DNA of 64,000 nucleotides, from contig JAQGDQ010002382.1 in NCBI GenBank assembly GCA_030141605.1, positions 190,501-254,500 of the forward strand, written 5' to 3'. Below the pieces are notes generated by a model. That model made no database searches. It worked only from the letters and a program-made list of their open reading frames with translations, and had not been told where the DNA came from. The translations under genes were made by a program, and so were the position numbers. This document shows, piece after piece, positions 1 through 12,669 of this stretch (within the stretch, counting starts at the first letter, position 1; each line of letters begins with the position of its first letter). Source of the DNA: Tubiluchus corallicola. Lineage: Eukaryota > Priapulida > Priapulimorpha > Priapulimorphida > Tubiluchidae.

Positions 1-419
1 AAACAGACAGAATATAAACACAGAATGAGTTGACATAAATATAATGCACGGATAGGAGGACGCAAAACATATTTTACATAAATATTAGATCTGTCAAAAA
101 AGCTCAGTTTAATGCAAGAGTTGTTAGGTCAGCCGCCCTGATGCGCGCGATGAAAAAAAATCGCATATGCATGAGAAGAAAAAGGGAGCAAAGAAGTCAT
201 TGGTCGTTTGCCACATACGTTAGACATTACATGCAGTTTTGTTGAGTTTGGCTTTTCAGCTGGCGGTGAATTACTATTGTCCATTGTGCACACTTAGCGT
301 GACCTTCCTAGCAAATTGAAAGTTGATATTGCAATACAAAAGCCGTAACGTAATCTTGTACTACAGGTTATCTTCTTTGCACAGACTGAATAGGAAGCTA
401 CAACGTACAAGTTGCAGGC
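1..419. other. No gene seen
   Basis: AT-rich sequence before the first MITE. No ORF, splice-paired exon or RNA gene stands out on either strand. Confidence 0.5.
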
Positions 420-1004
420 TTAAAGGGAAACAGGATGATTTTTCATATACTACCCCATTTTCAAGTACGGCAAGTAGTATACTTTTTAACAGGTGCAAAA
501 GCATTTCTGATAAATAATATATTAAAATCTTAATTAACGGCGGGCGAGCCTAACAAGTGATGACATCAACATCTAACATAATTTTTAACATCAAAAACAT
601 TCGCTGAGCGCATGCTTCCGAAAGCGAAAATTGAAGTACAGTGCTACTGTAAGAGATTCAGTGTGTTGTAGTAAAACTCGGCAAGTTTTAAGATAAAAAT
701 TCAAATTTCAAATTTACCGCTGTACACACGCAAGAGCTGTCGAACGTGTAGATTTCGTCACAAATTAGCACATCCGAACTGAGAGGCACAGCACCTGTTT
801 TTTCTGCAACTCTTTCCGAAATGCAGGCGCTAGTGCCCGTCCAACTAGCGAATGGCGAAATGTATGTAACAGCGAAAAGCTGGTGGCGCCAACGCGAAAT
901 TGTGTTTGTGTGGTAATAATTCTTTCGCGTAAGTCATTTTTGAAAAAAAATAGTATGTTATTGTTTTGACTTACAGTTTAACATTGGGTCCGGTTTTGCT
1001 TTAA
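420..1004 (+). mobile_element. TTAA-flanked MITE, copy 1 (piggyBac-like)
   Basis: The element runs between two TTAA tetranucleotides (420-423 and 1001-1004). The left end reads TTAAAGGGAAACAGGATGA and the right end, reverse-complemented, reads TTAAAGCAAAACCGGACCC, giving imperfect terminal inverted repeats just inside the TTAA. Two further copies at 11,411 and 41,868 align over their whole length, including an internal block on tacagtgctactgt and the end ttgggtcc. A TTAA target site is the hallmark of the piggyBac superfamily. There is no transposase ORF, so it is a non-autonomous element of about 585 bp. Superfamily assignment rests on TTAA and the ends only. Confidence 0.75.
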
Positions 1005-1867
1005 AAGGAGCTTAACAATGTAAAGCCCTTAGAGCGGTGGTCAAAACCTGATGGTCCAGCGTTGACCTAGCTCACAGTGCTGATCAAGGTTTTTTAACTT
1101 GTGTTAAGCCAATTAACATTTTGTTAGTAGATTCTCGCCCCTTGATGTTTTAATCTGGCCTTGACTTAGTCTGATATTTGGACTTGAACTGGGTTAGGTA
1201 TAGGTGGGTGCCAGTAATATTTCAATTAACTTTAGTTTCAGCTATGTCGTTGCTGACAAGTCTTCTTGAATAATAACGTTGATCCCCTGATAAAAGAGAG
1301 GTCTGCTACATTTCACGTACACGAAGCCTCTGCAGAGTTGGCCACTTTCCAAATGGCGCTCCAGCACTCAGCGACAGGTCCTACTATATGTACATGTTTG
1401 TGGCGAGACCGGTGCATAGCTCGTTATCAAAGATTAAATATTAGTTAGATTATTGAGTGAGATTATTAGTGACCACACAGCTAATAATCACACCCTCTAC
1501 ACCAGCTTTACTTATCTAGCTGCTTTTAAACACGTTAAGTGATGTTTTTCAAAGTTTATCCTCACAAAATCGTCTGACATGATGATGTAAAATGTTATGA
1601 CATGCTGTAAGTTAAGTTATACTTTTAAGGCCACGTATCCACTAAAAGTACAAACAGACACGCACAGAAACAAATTTTTTCCTTCTGACATTTTCTGCTG
1701 CAAAAACTGCATCAGCTAAGCACGCGCGCAACGCAAGAAAGCTTGAAAATAAATCTGATATGTGGCTGAAATACTGTTAGAACAAAATATAATTTTTTTA
1801 CTCTAAAAAACTTTTAATGTTGTGGTAAGAAAGGGTTCAAACAATCTTTGAAAAAAGAGCAAAATAA
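1005..1867. other. No gene seen
   Basis: Unique-looking AT-rich sequence. One 60-codon ORF near 1,266 has no recognisable motif and no splice context that I could support. Confidence 0.5.
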
Positions 1868-2203
1868 GTAAACATTATAAGTTGTACAAGACGAAAACAA
1901 AACTAATATATTCGTTAGTCAAAGTAAACATTATAAGTTGTACAAGACGAAGAGAAAACTAATATATTCATTAGTCAAAGTAAACATTATAAGTTGTACA
2001 AGACAAAGAGAAAACTAATATATTCATTAGTCAAAGTAAACATTATAAGTTGTACAAGGCAAAGAGAAAACTAATATATTCATTAGTCAAAGTAAACATT
2101 ATAAGTTGTACAAGGCAAAGAGAAAACTAATATATTCATTAGTCAAAGTAAACATTATAAGTTGTACAAGACAAAGAGAAAACTAATATATTCATTAGTC
2201 AAC
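1868..2203. repeat. 56-bp satellite, six tandem copies
   Basis: The phrase gtaaacattataagttg recurs at 1868, 1924, 1980, 2036, 2092 and 2148, an exact 56-bp period with no indels. Copies differ by a few substitutions (gacgaaaac, gacgaagag, gacaaagag, ggcaaagag). The array ends in unrelated sequence near 2204. There are no spacers, so this is a direct satellite array and not a CRISPR. Confidence 0.95.
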
Positions 2204-2992
2204 GCCTAGTTTAGAGAAACCATTTGTTACTGCATTAAAGTATTTTAAATTTATACAATAAACTTGTTATGGAGCCTTACAGCTGTTAGGTATTTGGACT
2301 AGTTGCTTATTATTTGAAATTTTCGTTTTTCATGTACATGTTAAGTGTGTAGAATATTAAAAAGAATAATCTACGTAATACTTTACACACAAAGCTATGT
2401 TGTTTATCGTAACCTGCTTGAGAGACTTACGTAAGTAGAAACGAAAATTCTTACTGTAATTTAAAATGCTCGCGCCAACTGGTTAAATGTCACTGACTCA
2501 CCTTCCCAATGTGCACCACTGACTCACAAAAAACGTATTTTTAGTCTTAGTGTGAAGATACAACAATTTATCTTTTTGCTTAATGGTGAAGTGTGCTCTA
2601 CGAATGCTCTGACTATTTTTCAAATTCTACGCAATGTTATATAAACTTGTTTCAAACGACTTACTGTCAAAATGGCTGCTCTTAACGGTCTCATTGCGGA
2701 AGGTTAAATTTACAAGTTTTGCACAGCATTGCTTCTAATACAAGCTGTATGAGTTATAAGGCAATACGTAGGTGATACAAAATTTCAAAACGAATTTTTT
2801 TCACCTTTATAAATGTAATGGTTTTTCTTGTGTTTTAAATGCACGTTATGCATAAAAGTAAATGAATGGATTTAGGCCGTAACTTTACGTACCGAGCTAC
2901 ATGTATAGGTTTTTCCTGTAGAAGGCATGCTGGTGTGACACTTTTCTTCTGGTTAAAGCCGGACATAAATATTCAATTACCTATTTATTTTA
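2204..2992. other. No gene seen
   Basis: AT-rich sequence without a supportable gene or repeat. Confidence 0.45.
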
Positions 2993-3457
2993 ATGTCATC
3001 TCATCTCATCTCACCTCATCTCATCTCATCGCATCTTCTCTCCTCTCCTCTCATTGCATTTCGTCTCACCTCACCTCACCTCAACTCAACTCACCTCATC
3101 TCATCTCAATTTACCTCACTTCATCTCATTTCATCTCATCTGATCTCAACTGATCTCATTTCACCTCACCTCATTTCATCTCATCTCATTCCATCTCAAC
3201 TGATCTCATTTCACCTCACCTCATTTCATCTCATCTCATTCCATCTCAACTGATCTCATTTCACCTCACCTCACCTCATCTCATTTTATCTCATCTCACC
3301 TCATCTCAACTCATTTCACTTCACCTCACTTCACCTCACTTCATCTCATCTCATCTCATCTCATTTCACCTCACCTCACCTCACCTCATCTCATCTCATC
3401 TCATCTCATCTCATTTCGTCCCACCTCACCTCACCTCATCTCATCTTGTCTTACCTC
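2993..3457. repeat. (TCATC/TCACC)n pentanucleotide array
   Basis: About 465 bp of TCATC and TCACC units with T/C interruptions. A second-level repeat of about 60 bp is visible around 3,130-3,260. The long ORFs here are frame-open simply because the unit lacks stops; they are not genes. Confidence 0.95.
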
Positions 3458-4080
3458 AATAGATTTTTTGTACAACGTGTCATAATACATACACACATTA
3501 AGCAATATAAATTTATATATATAAGCAGAATTAATCAACAAAGAAATATTTTAAAACTTGCTGTTTTGAATTAAATTGGCTCAGAGTCATTATTGCACTG
3601 CGTGGTCTCTGTAAGGAATTAGAGGGGTTTCTGCGGTTCCGTGGATATGCGCATTCATACATATGCAAATTTTGTGATGAAAACTGAGAGTCTTTGCGGA
3701 CTATTGCGAGCGCAGTGGATACGCACCCTAAGTTATGCTGATATTATCCTTGAATTATTGGGCCGCATTAAACAGGAAGGCTTGTCCACATCACGACATG
3801 ATTGATCAAGATTATTGACCAAGATTATCATTTTCACAACACTGAAATTACACGGAGCGTGAAACCCTTTGAAATCGAGCAACAATACAGCTCCTATCAC
3901 GCACGGTAATAATTAAAGTGGGAGAGAAGAAATTGGATGAAACATCTCAAACTTCCATCAAGAAAAGTTGAGCATTTCGTCCTTGAGTCTTGTCAGGTGG
4001 TTATTAATCTTCCTGAGCTGATCTCAGTCACAAAAGTGCAATGACAAAATATAGCAATCATTCTGCAAGCGACACCCACA

Positions 4081-4160
4081 CAGTGGTGGATTTAGGACAG
4101 GGCCACTGGGGTTGCTGCTCCGGGGCTTCCACGTAAGAGGGTCCTCCATAATGTGCATAT
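4081..4160 (+). mobile_element. hAT-like transposon end (partial)
   Basis: CAGTGGTGGATTTAGG at 4081 followed by a G/C-rich stretch resembles the termini of hAT-type elements. I could not find the partner end or a target duplication, so this may be a solo end. Tentative. Confidence 0.3.
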
Positions 4161-4230
4161 AATCAAGTTCATTTACTACACATTGTTGACTTTAATTAAC
4201 TAAATTTATGATAAAACAATAATAACAATC

Positions 4231-4420
4231 ATGACTGACTGACTAGCTGGCTGGCTGGCTGACTGTCTGACTGACAGACTAACTGACTGACTGACTCATT
4301 GACTCACTCACTCACTGATTTGATTTAACTATTTATTTCGAACTGACTGACTGACGGACTGCCTGCCTGCCTGACTTACTGATTGACTAACTAACTAAAT
4401 GAATGAATGAATGACTTTTT
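4231..4420. repeat. (GACT)n / (AATG)n tetranucleotide array
   Basis: Degenerate GACT, GGCT and CACT units with a short unrelated interruption near 4,320-4,340, ending in AATG units. A similar GACT array lies at 13,741-14,020. Confidence 0.9.
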
Positions 4421-6955
4421 GGATATTTACACATTTTACTTACTTTCTTAGACTTAAGTTAATCAGCCATTAGCGATATGTCATCAAAGGATTCAAAATT
4501 GCTAAAAAATACAATAAAGAGGCGTTTGGCGGACTGTGCTATGAGAGCTTACATCACTCACCCAGATGCTCTATAACCGGTTGCTCTGGGACGCCTACAT
4601 TTCTTAATTCAATCTGTGCTCACGAGACGCTAACCAACACCTTACAGAGACAATTTGGGATACCTATTTTTGCATAACGCCGTGACTGACCTAATGTACA
4701 AACTATCGATAATTTGCAGCCATTTTAAACATTAAGGTGCGTCTTAAATACGATAAATAATTCAAAGATGCATTCATCTTAAACCGCCACCTCCAAATAG
4801 TGCACATATTAGAATTAGAATTTCGTGAAGATACAATTGCACTTACTTCTGCTTCCATACACTGCGTGGTCATCTAGAATCTCATTGACTTAACACGATG
4901 GGTAGATGATAAAAGATATATGTTCGTCCACAAATGCACGTTCTTTACATTTAGCACATGGCTTCATCAGCATTCTTAACTTCTACTTCAACTAGGTAGC
5001 GAAAATGCGATTGGTTGACATTATTAAAGGAATCATGATAGTGAGGTAACTTTTTATTTGCATGTCTATTAAACTTCGTTCATTAGAAAAACAAATAACC
5101 GTTCACAAATACAAATATTATCGATGTATAAACGTTATTTGTACACAGTCCATCTTGGCGCGAGTGAATCATGAGAGTACGCTGCACAAAATTACTTGCC
5201 TCTGTCGTGGGATAAACTTGTTTCAAAATTGAAGCCAAGTCAAGCTTAACCGGCTTATCACTTGCACTGCCTATTGGTCGCCACTAGTTAAAGTTGAGTA
5301 AACAAACACAAGTTTATAATGTCAGCTAAAACTTTCAGTATGGAGGAAGTTTTTATTCAACAAAAAAACGATTAGCATGTAACAGAAATTATTTAGGACA
5401 AGTGTACAGCTGAAAATGTATGTATTATGCGAACATCGGATAATTCGTACAAGCGCATCGTTCGTATTAACCGAAGTTATGCTTGTGCCGCCATAGTCTT
5501 TAATTACAGCTTGCATTTCGTGCAGATTTGCTTTTTTGGATACTGCATGTTGTTTCTGATGTGTCATCACGATTGTTTATCATATTACAAAAGTTGCTAA
5601 ACAAGCGCCACCTTGCTGTAACCTTGGGTGTTACGTAAACTTAGCACATAGAAAATTCAGCGCACAAAGGGTTAGAATGACAATGGATGTTAAAACGACA
5701 CCCAATTAGCGTGACACTTGAGACCCAAAACTCAATTACCTGCAGACTAAGTTCAAGTGACAACTCTCAATTAACAGAGGATGTTTTTAACTTAGAAACG
5801 TTTTTTAAAGCTTTTGTTCTGAAATATCTAACACTCTGAGGAGATTTTGTCAGACAATAATATCAGTAATTCGATGAACAGATAATAAATTTACACTACT
5901 GGATGTTGTCTTAATTTACTTTGGCAAAATTTGGCTGTGCACCACAGAGTCCTGTGACAGTGGAAGCTATTACAGCGGTCTCCTCCAGAAAGGAGAGGAG
6001 CGTCATTTCCAGTGAGGGACTTCTCTTATACGAGCATCATAAAGAACATCATTAAAGAAAGCAAGCTGTGCTTCAATAAAAACAAACTTTATTAAGAAGA
6101 CTTGGTCAGAAGTTAGATGCTCAGGTTCGCTTATTTTCGTTTTCTACTCCCGCCCTAGAATCTCTCTTGAATAAGTCCATTTATTTACAGCTGTGCTGCA
6201 AGACTTACCAGCTGAAAAATCAGAAATCACCAAGACAACATGGTGATTGTGGAAAGTGCTATTTTTGGTGAGATGCGCTCCATGCATGGAGGTTAGTGAG
6301 ACATAGGATGTTTGTAAGAATTAAAAGCGTCTGTAGAACATGTGTTTATCAGTAAGAGATTGCCACTTCATTTTCTGTATACATAATAACACCAAAATTA
6401 TGTGTTTATTTATATTTACGTAATACAAATTACAGTGATAAAATAATTTCTCAGTTACTAAAGTAAATTATGCATGCAAACTACAGACGATATTACGATA
6501 AATAAAAAGTTAAAACTGGCTGAAATATATGGTGAAATGTGCCAATATCGTACACGTCGGACAATTCGTTTTAGGCTTTTACAGAATATAACAAGATAGT
6601 ATAGACACTCTTTTTCCTTCCTTCCTTTTCCACCCTTTCATTAGTAAAAGAGAAGAAAAACAGAGTTTATTCCACTTTGTTATTTTTGGTACAACCTTGA
6701 AGCTCACTGTTCGATATTAGCCCAATATTTTACCCAATATAATTTTATAAAGCATTAAAACGATTCTGCATTAAATTACGGTAAGATTAAACAAAGAATA
6801 AAAAGAAAATGTGTCTCAAATGTGAGCCCTTTCTTTAGGCCGTCCCTAGCAGAAGTGAATGCTTGACTGAGATTCATTTATTTACACTCTATGAATGAAT
6901 GTCTTTGTGCACGAGTTACAGGAAGCTGTAACTCGTTAAAACGTAAAACGTTAAA
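4421..6955. other. No gene seen
   Basis: 2.5 kb of AT-rich sequence. The longest ORF (5322-5570, minus) has no motif, no homologous feel and no paired splice sites. I found no internal repeats. Confidence 0.45.
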
Positions 6956-6958
6956 AAT

Positions 6959-7884
6959 GAAAACTTTAGAAAACTAAATACAATGCAAAACTACGCACTT
7001 AGATTAATTCATGGCTCCTCTAACAAAACTGCTAAACAACATGCTGCTTCTGCAACAAGCTTAAGAGCGTCCGCAAAAATACCAATATCAGAAGCCTATC
7101 GAGATTACAAAACACTGATATTTCTTTATAAATATATCAATAAACTGAGCATTCCATTTATAAACAATCCCTTAGCATTCATTCCTGATACCACTTTAAA
7201 CAATAGAACACACAATTTAAAGCAAATTACAGTAAACAATAAATTTGGAAATAACTCTATATCAAAACAGGCCATACATTTATGGAACTTACTACTCAGT
7301 GACATAAAACTAATAGAATCTCTCCACCAATTTAAAAAGAAATTAAAAGAATATCAATATAACAGGTGTCAAGTTCCACATTGTGCATCTGATACTAATT
7401 ACACAGACTCAACTTTCATCTACCCCCGCCCCTGACTCCATAAAACGATTAAAAAAGTAAAATTTTTAAAAAATTATGTAATGTAATACGTGTTACGTCA
7501 GTTTTGTAATGTCAAATGTAAAAATAGTGAAAGTAATGAGTTAACATTAACAAAATGTAATGAGTGAAATTTATGTAATGTAAAGCATGTTTCTGTTGTG
7601 TCATGAAAAATGTATATATGTGTAAAATATGTCATGTAAAATTTAATGTACTTTTGTAATATTGTTTTGTAAAAATATTTTAATATTGTGTTTGTAAATA
7701 TGTTCATTTATTGCATATAATTAGGCCTTAGTTTTGCACTTTAGTTTTTTTTTTAGTCTGCACTGGACGCATTTGTCTTGAACAGTGTTGTTATTTTAAC
7801 ATTACGCTGAGGATTACTCAATTTTATTATAATGAGTGAGCCATTTTAATGACAAATAAAGAATTAATATATATATATATAAGC
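6959..7884 (+). mobile_element. LINE fragment: RT C-terminus and 3' UTR
   Basis: The frame from about 6,971 to 7,435 reads RKLNTMQNYALRLIHG and later HLWNLLLSDIKLIESLHQFKKKLKEY. That order (QNxALRLI, then WNxLP-like, then SLxxFKxxLK) is the usual C-terminus of reverse transcriptases of CR1/Jockey-type non-LTR elements. A stop closes the frame just upstream, so the copy is 5'-truncated. An AT-rich 3' UTR follows, ending in gacaaataaagaa and a short (AT)n tail. The last ~130 bp recur at 41,590-41,735, confirming a repeated 3' end. Remnant, not a host gene. Confidence 0.8.
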
Positions 7885-7885
7885 C

Positions 7886-8967
7886 ATGTGATTTTGGCAA
7901 TTGTTTTGTTGGAGAAAAATGTTACAAATAATCCGCTTTACGTTCATTTTCTGGTAATCTCTAATAATAGCCTAGGACGCCAAAGTTTGAGGAGCGTCAC
8001 GTTTTAGACAAAATTCTTATTCTCCTCGGAAAATGTGCATACTTTCATATTCATGTAAACGGCGCATGTTATAACACACCACAGGCAGTTACTCATCTCC
8101 CCTTCTATATATGTACCACATAACAAACAGATGCAAGGTATTACACAACAAACAGTTGCGCAATTGCACGAATATAAACGCTGTGCAAATACACATAAAT
8201 AAGAATGATCACGTAGAAACTAGGTTAATAGTGTTTCTAATACACCACAAGTAATTGTTTAATCTGCTCATTGCATTAACAGCCACAAATTCACAATAGA
8301 GATGGGCAGCACAGAACTAGGGCGTCGCAAAGTCTTGATACGCCCCTGCTAATAGCGCAGGTACTCAACGAAAAAAGTAGTTACTAGAATAGCAATCTCA
8401 TGTAAATTATAGAGACATATAAAAACATGCGATAAACTGATTTGAGGAAAGCAGGAATAATGGTGATCTTGTCATGGAACTTGGGATATATAAGAACGCT
8501 AACGCTGTTGTTTGAAATTTCCTTAATGTCTGCTGTTCGTGTAACACTGGCGTGGCTCTTTGATATCGATTATTTGCAAGTTACCACATGGACGTGGATC
8601 GTCTTGTGTTTTTGTTTGCGGAGTTTTTTTTTGTTTGCTTGCTTCAAATTTTTGCTCACTGTTTGTAAGTTGGTTTTCTTAACTCAAATAGCAAATGCTC
8701 GTGGCCCAGAACGTTTAAAAAATTTTATGTGAAAAACTACAAAACCAAACGCCAAAAAAATGTTTCACGTATTAAATAACTTGTAAATGTGTTTGGGCAA
8801 CATTCCGGGGATTTTTCCTTGCACAAGTAAGATGCTGGAAAGCAAACACAAGTATACGTAGATGATTTTAAGTTATTTTCATTAATGGAAATGCGTTCTG
8901 CAGGCTTTGCTATTTATTACATGCAGAAATGGGATGTTTTGTGTGTCAGTGCAAAACCAGAGACCTC
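7886..8967. other. No gene seen
   Basis: AT-rich. An ORF at 8442-8732 is rich in hydrophobic residues but has no recognisable domain or supporting splice sites. Confidence 0.4.
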
Positions 8968-9540
8968 TCTGTTGATGTTGTTGTTGTTGGCATTTTTCTG
9001 TCTCGGAAGACAATGGAGTGTGCGCTAAGAGAGTCAGTTATTGATCACATTGATGGAGCTGCAGCGTCGACTGTGGCTGAGCAGTCCGATCCTTGAACCA
9101 CTGGAGTGGCTTCTCCAGGGCGCACGCCTGGGTAAGGTGTATGGAGATCCTGAGTTGCCCAGACAACAGGAACCCCTCTCTTCCTCCCTGGTGTAGTGCA
9201 GAGAAAGCAGAGCGATACGTTTAGTACTAGGTTGACTGCAGGAGGTGCCGGAGTCAGTGAGCATGCTGCATTGGTCCGCCTTCGGGGCTCCACTCCTGAT
9301 TTGGAAGGTTTACTCCTCTACACATGGCCGTTGGGTCTCTTGACCTCCTCCGCCCTCTAACCGTTGGCTGCTTGTGCAGCTCCTCCGCCTAGTGTCGAGA
9401 TACAGTGTGCGCATCCCGCAAGCCTACAGCACCTGATATTCCTAGGCGGTCACCTATCCAAGTACTAACCAGGCTCTACGTTGTTTAACTTCGGTGATCA
9501 GACGAGAACCGGTGTTTTCAACGTGATTTCGCCGTAGTCA
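8968..9540 (-). mobile_element. 5S rRNA-derived SINE, copy A (intact head)
   Basis: On the minus strand, 9538-9420 reads as a full-length 5S rRNA-like sequence: ACGTTGAAAACACCGGTTCT, GATCACCGAAGTTAA, GGTTAGTACTTGGATAGG, then GGTGCTGTAGGCTT. The internal pol III promoter parts (box A-like AGTTAAACAAC, intermediate element, box C at 9468-9448) are all present. In place of a T-run terminator, a ~420-bp body follows and ends in a CAA-rich tail (8,996-8,968). The body is shared with copy B at 53,231, so this is a SINE and not a 5S gene. Similar 12-bp sequences (AGAGAG[G/A]TCTCT) just outside each end may be the target duplication. Such elements are known as SINE3-class in other animals. Confidence 0.88.
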
Positions 9541-9544
9541 CAGA

Positions 9545-11410
9545 GACATATAGAGATCTCTCTATTTCCGTAGCAAAACGTTTGTTTCTGCGGCAAAACT
9601 GTGTGCTAGCCATCTATCGTAAATGTCGAATGAAAATAAAATATTTTTTATGATTTGTTTCTGTTTTTAAAATTTTCTTCATTTTTCAAACTTTTATAGT
9701 CATTTAAAGACTTTACAAGCAAGATTCGATACATTCGAAACGCAGCGTTCAATTTTGTAAAGGTTAATTGGGCCCTGTAAAGCTATTTGACTTGCAGTGT
9801 GTCCACCTCCAGGGAAATTCCTCAGATTGAGATGACATTGACTGAACTAGTCCTATTCGAAATACAGCTACAGGCTGGCCTGTGATTAGATATGGACACA
9901 GGCTATTGTTTCATAGAAATGGCTTCTATTTCGCTCTAAGACGAGTCAATAATTTGAAATGAAAAGGCGAGTTTTGCGCCCTAAAGCACAAGTGGGCTTT
10001 CAAATTTTATCTCTGCATCCACTCACCGCCCCCTTGTAATTTCAGTAACTCCCTCTTGAGTGAGGCGGGATGTCATTTGGATGAGTAATCCTTGACATTC
10101 TTACATGAAGTTGCCTCAATTAAATCACCCGTATGTGGAAACTGTACACAAATCCAAGACATATACATACTGCCTACTAAAATTAAACGGCTACCTGTAT
10201 GTAATTAAGTGATCGTCTGCAATTAATTTGTCCACGTTTAATTGCTGACAATCAAGTAATACTCTTACGCTCACGTGTAAAGGGTTCACCAAATAATAGG
10301 CGACCTCGTACCGGAAAAGACCGTAATAGATTAAAGCCGACAAAACCATGAAAAGAATCACTTAATTCTGAATAAAGAACGTGCACTTGTTTTAATAACC
10401 TATATTGTCGCCATTCGTAGCTCTGGTGGCGACTAATCGACGTCGGGTACACAGTCACCGGAATTTCTCAATGAGACTGCTGTTATGACTCATTTCCTCA
10501 GCAACTTTGTTGAATTTGTTATTTCTGAGGATAAAAAGTAGGATAAAATTTAGAAAATAGATTACAATATTAGAAAAAACACCGAAACATTTATATTATA
10601 TCTACTTCTAGTTCTAGTAACTTCTGTGCCTAGTGCGTTCAACGTTTCTTGCCCATACCAGTACTTTCAACAATTTAATTCAATTCTTCTTTGTTTCTGT
10701 AAAAGAAATTGCACACAGAGACCCATAGAGAAATTACTGTGGTAAGACTACAGAAACCCACAAGTTGTTCATATATTTAAGACGTCAGCAAAAATTCAGC
10801 CACTGTATGCAGTGATATCTCTCTCACTTAATTTTAACGATGGTGAATACAGGTAATTTCATTACAATTTCTATACAAACTAAAAACTGTGAAAGTAAAG
10901 AAAACCGGGAAACTGTCATTTGCTCGCAGGACACGTGTCTAATGCGAGTAACGAAATGTGAAGCATTGTTAGTGATGCTTAGTTAGGCTCATTCAGCTTG
11001 ACAACAGGAGTTGCGTTGTTTCGTGAGCAAATAAATCCAATTTAGAGGCACTAGAAAGGTCGTTGAAGTCAATCGTCCATCGTGTTTCATGACCATTGTC
11101 AGGCTGCCTACTTTAATGCCGTTTTCATTTCATGTCAATCTTTAATGTCGTAGAAATTTTTACGGCATCTCAAAAAAAAACTTGAGAACATTTTACTAAC
11201 ATCTTAAGAAACTGAAGAGTTTCTATTAACTCATCGTAAATGATTTTCGTAACTCATCATAAATAAATAAAATTGCAAGGATGTTTACTGGAGAAAGTGA
11301 TTCGTTTTTGCACCTTCACGGGTCGTACAAATGTGCAAAAATTAAGTAGCTATTTAACCATAAATATTTGTGATCAATTTAATTAAGAAAAAAAAACAAG
11401 CGAAAACTAG
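9545..11410. other. No gene seen
   Basis: 1.9 kb between the 5S SINE and the second MITE. No supportable ORF, RNA gene or repeat. Confidence 0.45.
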
Positions 11411-12022
11411 TTAAAGGAAAACAGGATGATTTTTCACATGCCGCCCTATATTTATAAGTATACAGCAAAAAGTATACCGCATACATTTTAGCATCTATAA
11501 TAATGCTAAAGTGTTTGTGATAATAAAATAATAGTTTAAAAACTTAACTGACGGCTGGAGATACCAGCAAGCGATGACGTCAGAACTGAACACAGTTTTG
11601 TAACAGCCAAACATTCAACGAGCTTGATGCAAGTGTTTGCAAAAAACAGAAATGGAAGTATAATGCTACTGTACAACATTGACTGTGGTACACAAAAAAC
11701 TTGTCGAATTTATGTTTAAAACTTTAAAACTTAAAACCGCCGTGTTGTCATGCTATTTCACCAAAAAAAGGTAATACGTCAGAACTGAACAGAGACGTAC
11801 AGTGCTTGTTTTTTATGCAATGTGTTTTCGAGATGCAGATACTATGTCTATTTAACTACTGTAGCTAATGGCGCATGAACACCGAGCGCACGCAAAATTA
11901 AACTTTGGTGGTAATAATTCTTTTACGTAAGTCACATAAAAAAACAATTATGTGCACTTTTAATATTTTACACATTAGATTACTTTTAGCTATAGCTTAA
12001 GATTGGGTCCTGTCCCCTTTAA
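11411..12022 (+). mobile_element. TTAA-flanked MITE, copy 2
   Basis: TTAA at 11,411-11,414 and 12,019-12,022. Left end TTAAAGGAAAACAGGATGA; right end reverse-complemented TTAAAGGGGACAGGACCC. This copy has the best-matched inverted termini of the three (AGG..ACAGGA in both). It is collinear with copies at 420 and 41,868 and lies in the same orientation. No transposase frame. Confidence 0.75.
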
Positions 12023-12475
12023 GGAAAGAGTTGACAATTCTTTTTTTGTCTCGCTTTAGTGCACTTAGAAACGAAACTACTCATTCATGCATTAATTTTA
12101 ATTTTAACCAAATCTAGGCAGAATATTTTTAAGAATAACATACCGCATTGATAAGATATTATTTGTTCTTGTTGCCATCTTTGTCGTGGTCGCGGTTGCG
12201 ACTGCTGCTGCTATTGTTGTTATGTGTTGTTATTTCAAGTAAGCATTCTAGAGAATTCTCTGCCTTGGGACCAGTATGTGATCTCGCACATTATGTTAAT
12301 TATGTAGAAATATCTGTAATCACGAACACGAAGCTAATTAATTACCATGCTGTATGTACCCAATAGAGCTATATTTATTCTGCATCCTATGTCCATGTAT
12401 TTTTCAAACAAATTACTGCTTCATGAAATCTTATCATGGATAGTCCTTAAAATCCCTGCGTAAGTTTCTAAAAAT

Positions 12476-12669
12476 CGATCAGAAGATAAGACAGGACAGG
12501 ACAGGACAGGACAGGATTGGACAGGACATGGCGGGACAGGACAGGACAGGACAGGACAGGACAGGACAGGACAGGACAGGACAGGGCAGGGCAGGGCAGG
12601 GCAGGGCAGGGCAGGGCAATACAAGATAAGATAAGATCTTTATTTAAATTCGAGCTTATCTTCTGATCG
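12476..12669. repeat. (GACAG)n/(GGCAG)n array bracketed by an inverted repeat
   Basis: A pentanucleotide array (12,488-12,620), first GACAG then GGCAG, is bracketed by a perfect 15-bp inverted repeat: CGATCAGAAGATAAG at 12,476-12,490 and its complement at 12,655-12,669. The right side also carries gataagataagatctttatttaaa, which read on the minus strand looks like a retroelement 3' end (TTTAAATAAAGAT plus a repeat tail). Confidence 0.85.

Noticed and set aside
1868-2203. Array that might look like CRISPR
   Set aside because: Units are directly adjoining with no variable spacers, in animal DNA; a simple satellite.
9420-9538. Functional 5S rRNA gene
   Set aside because: No T-run terminator, and the following ~420 bp body is shared with a second copy whose 5S part is deleted, so a SINE explains it better.
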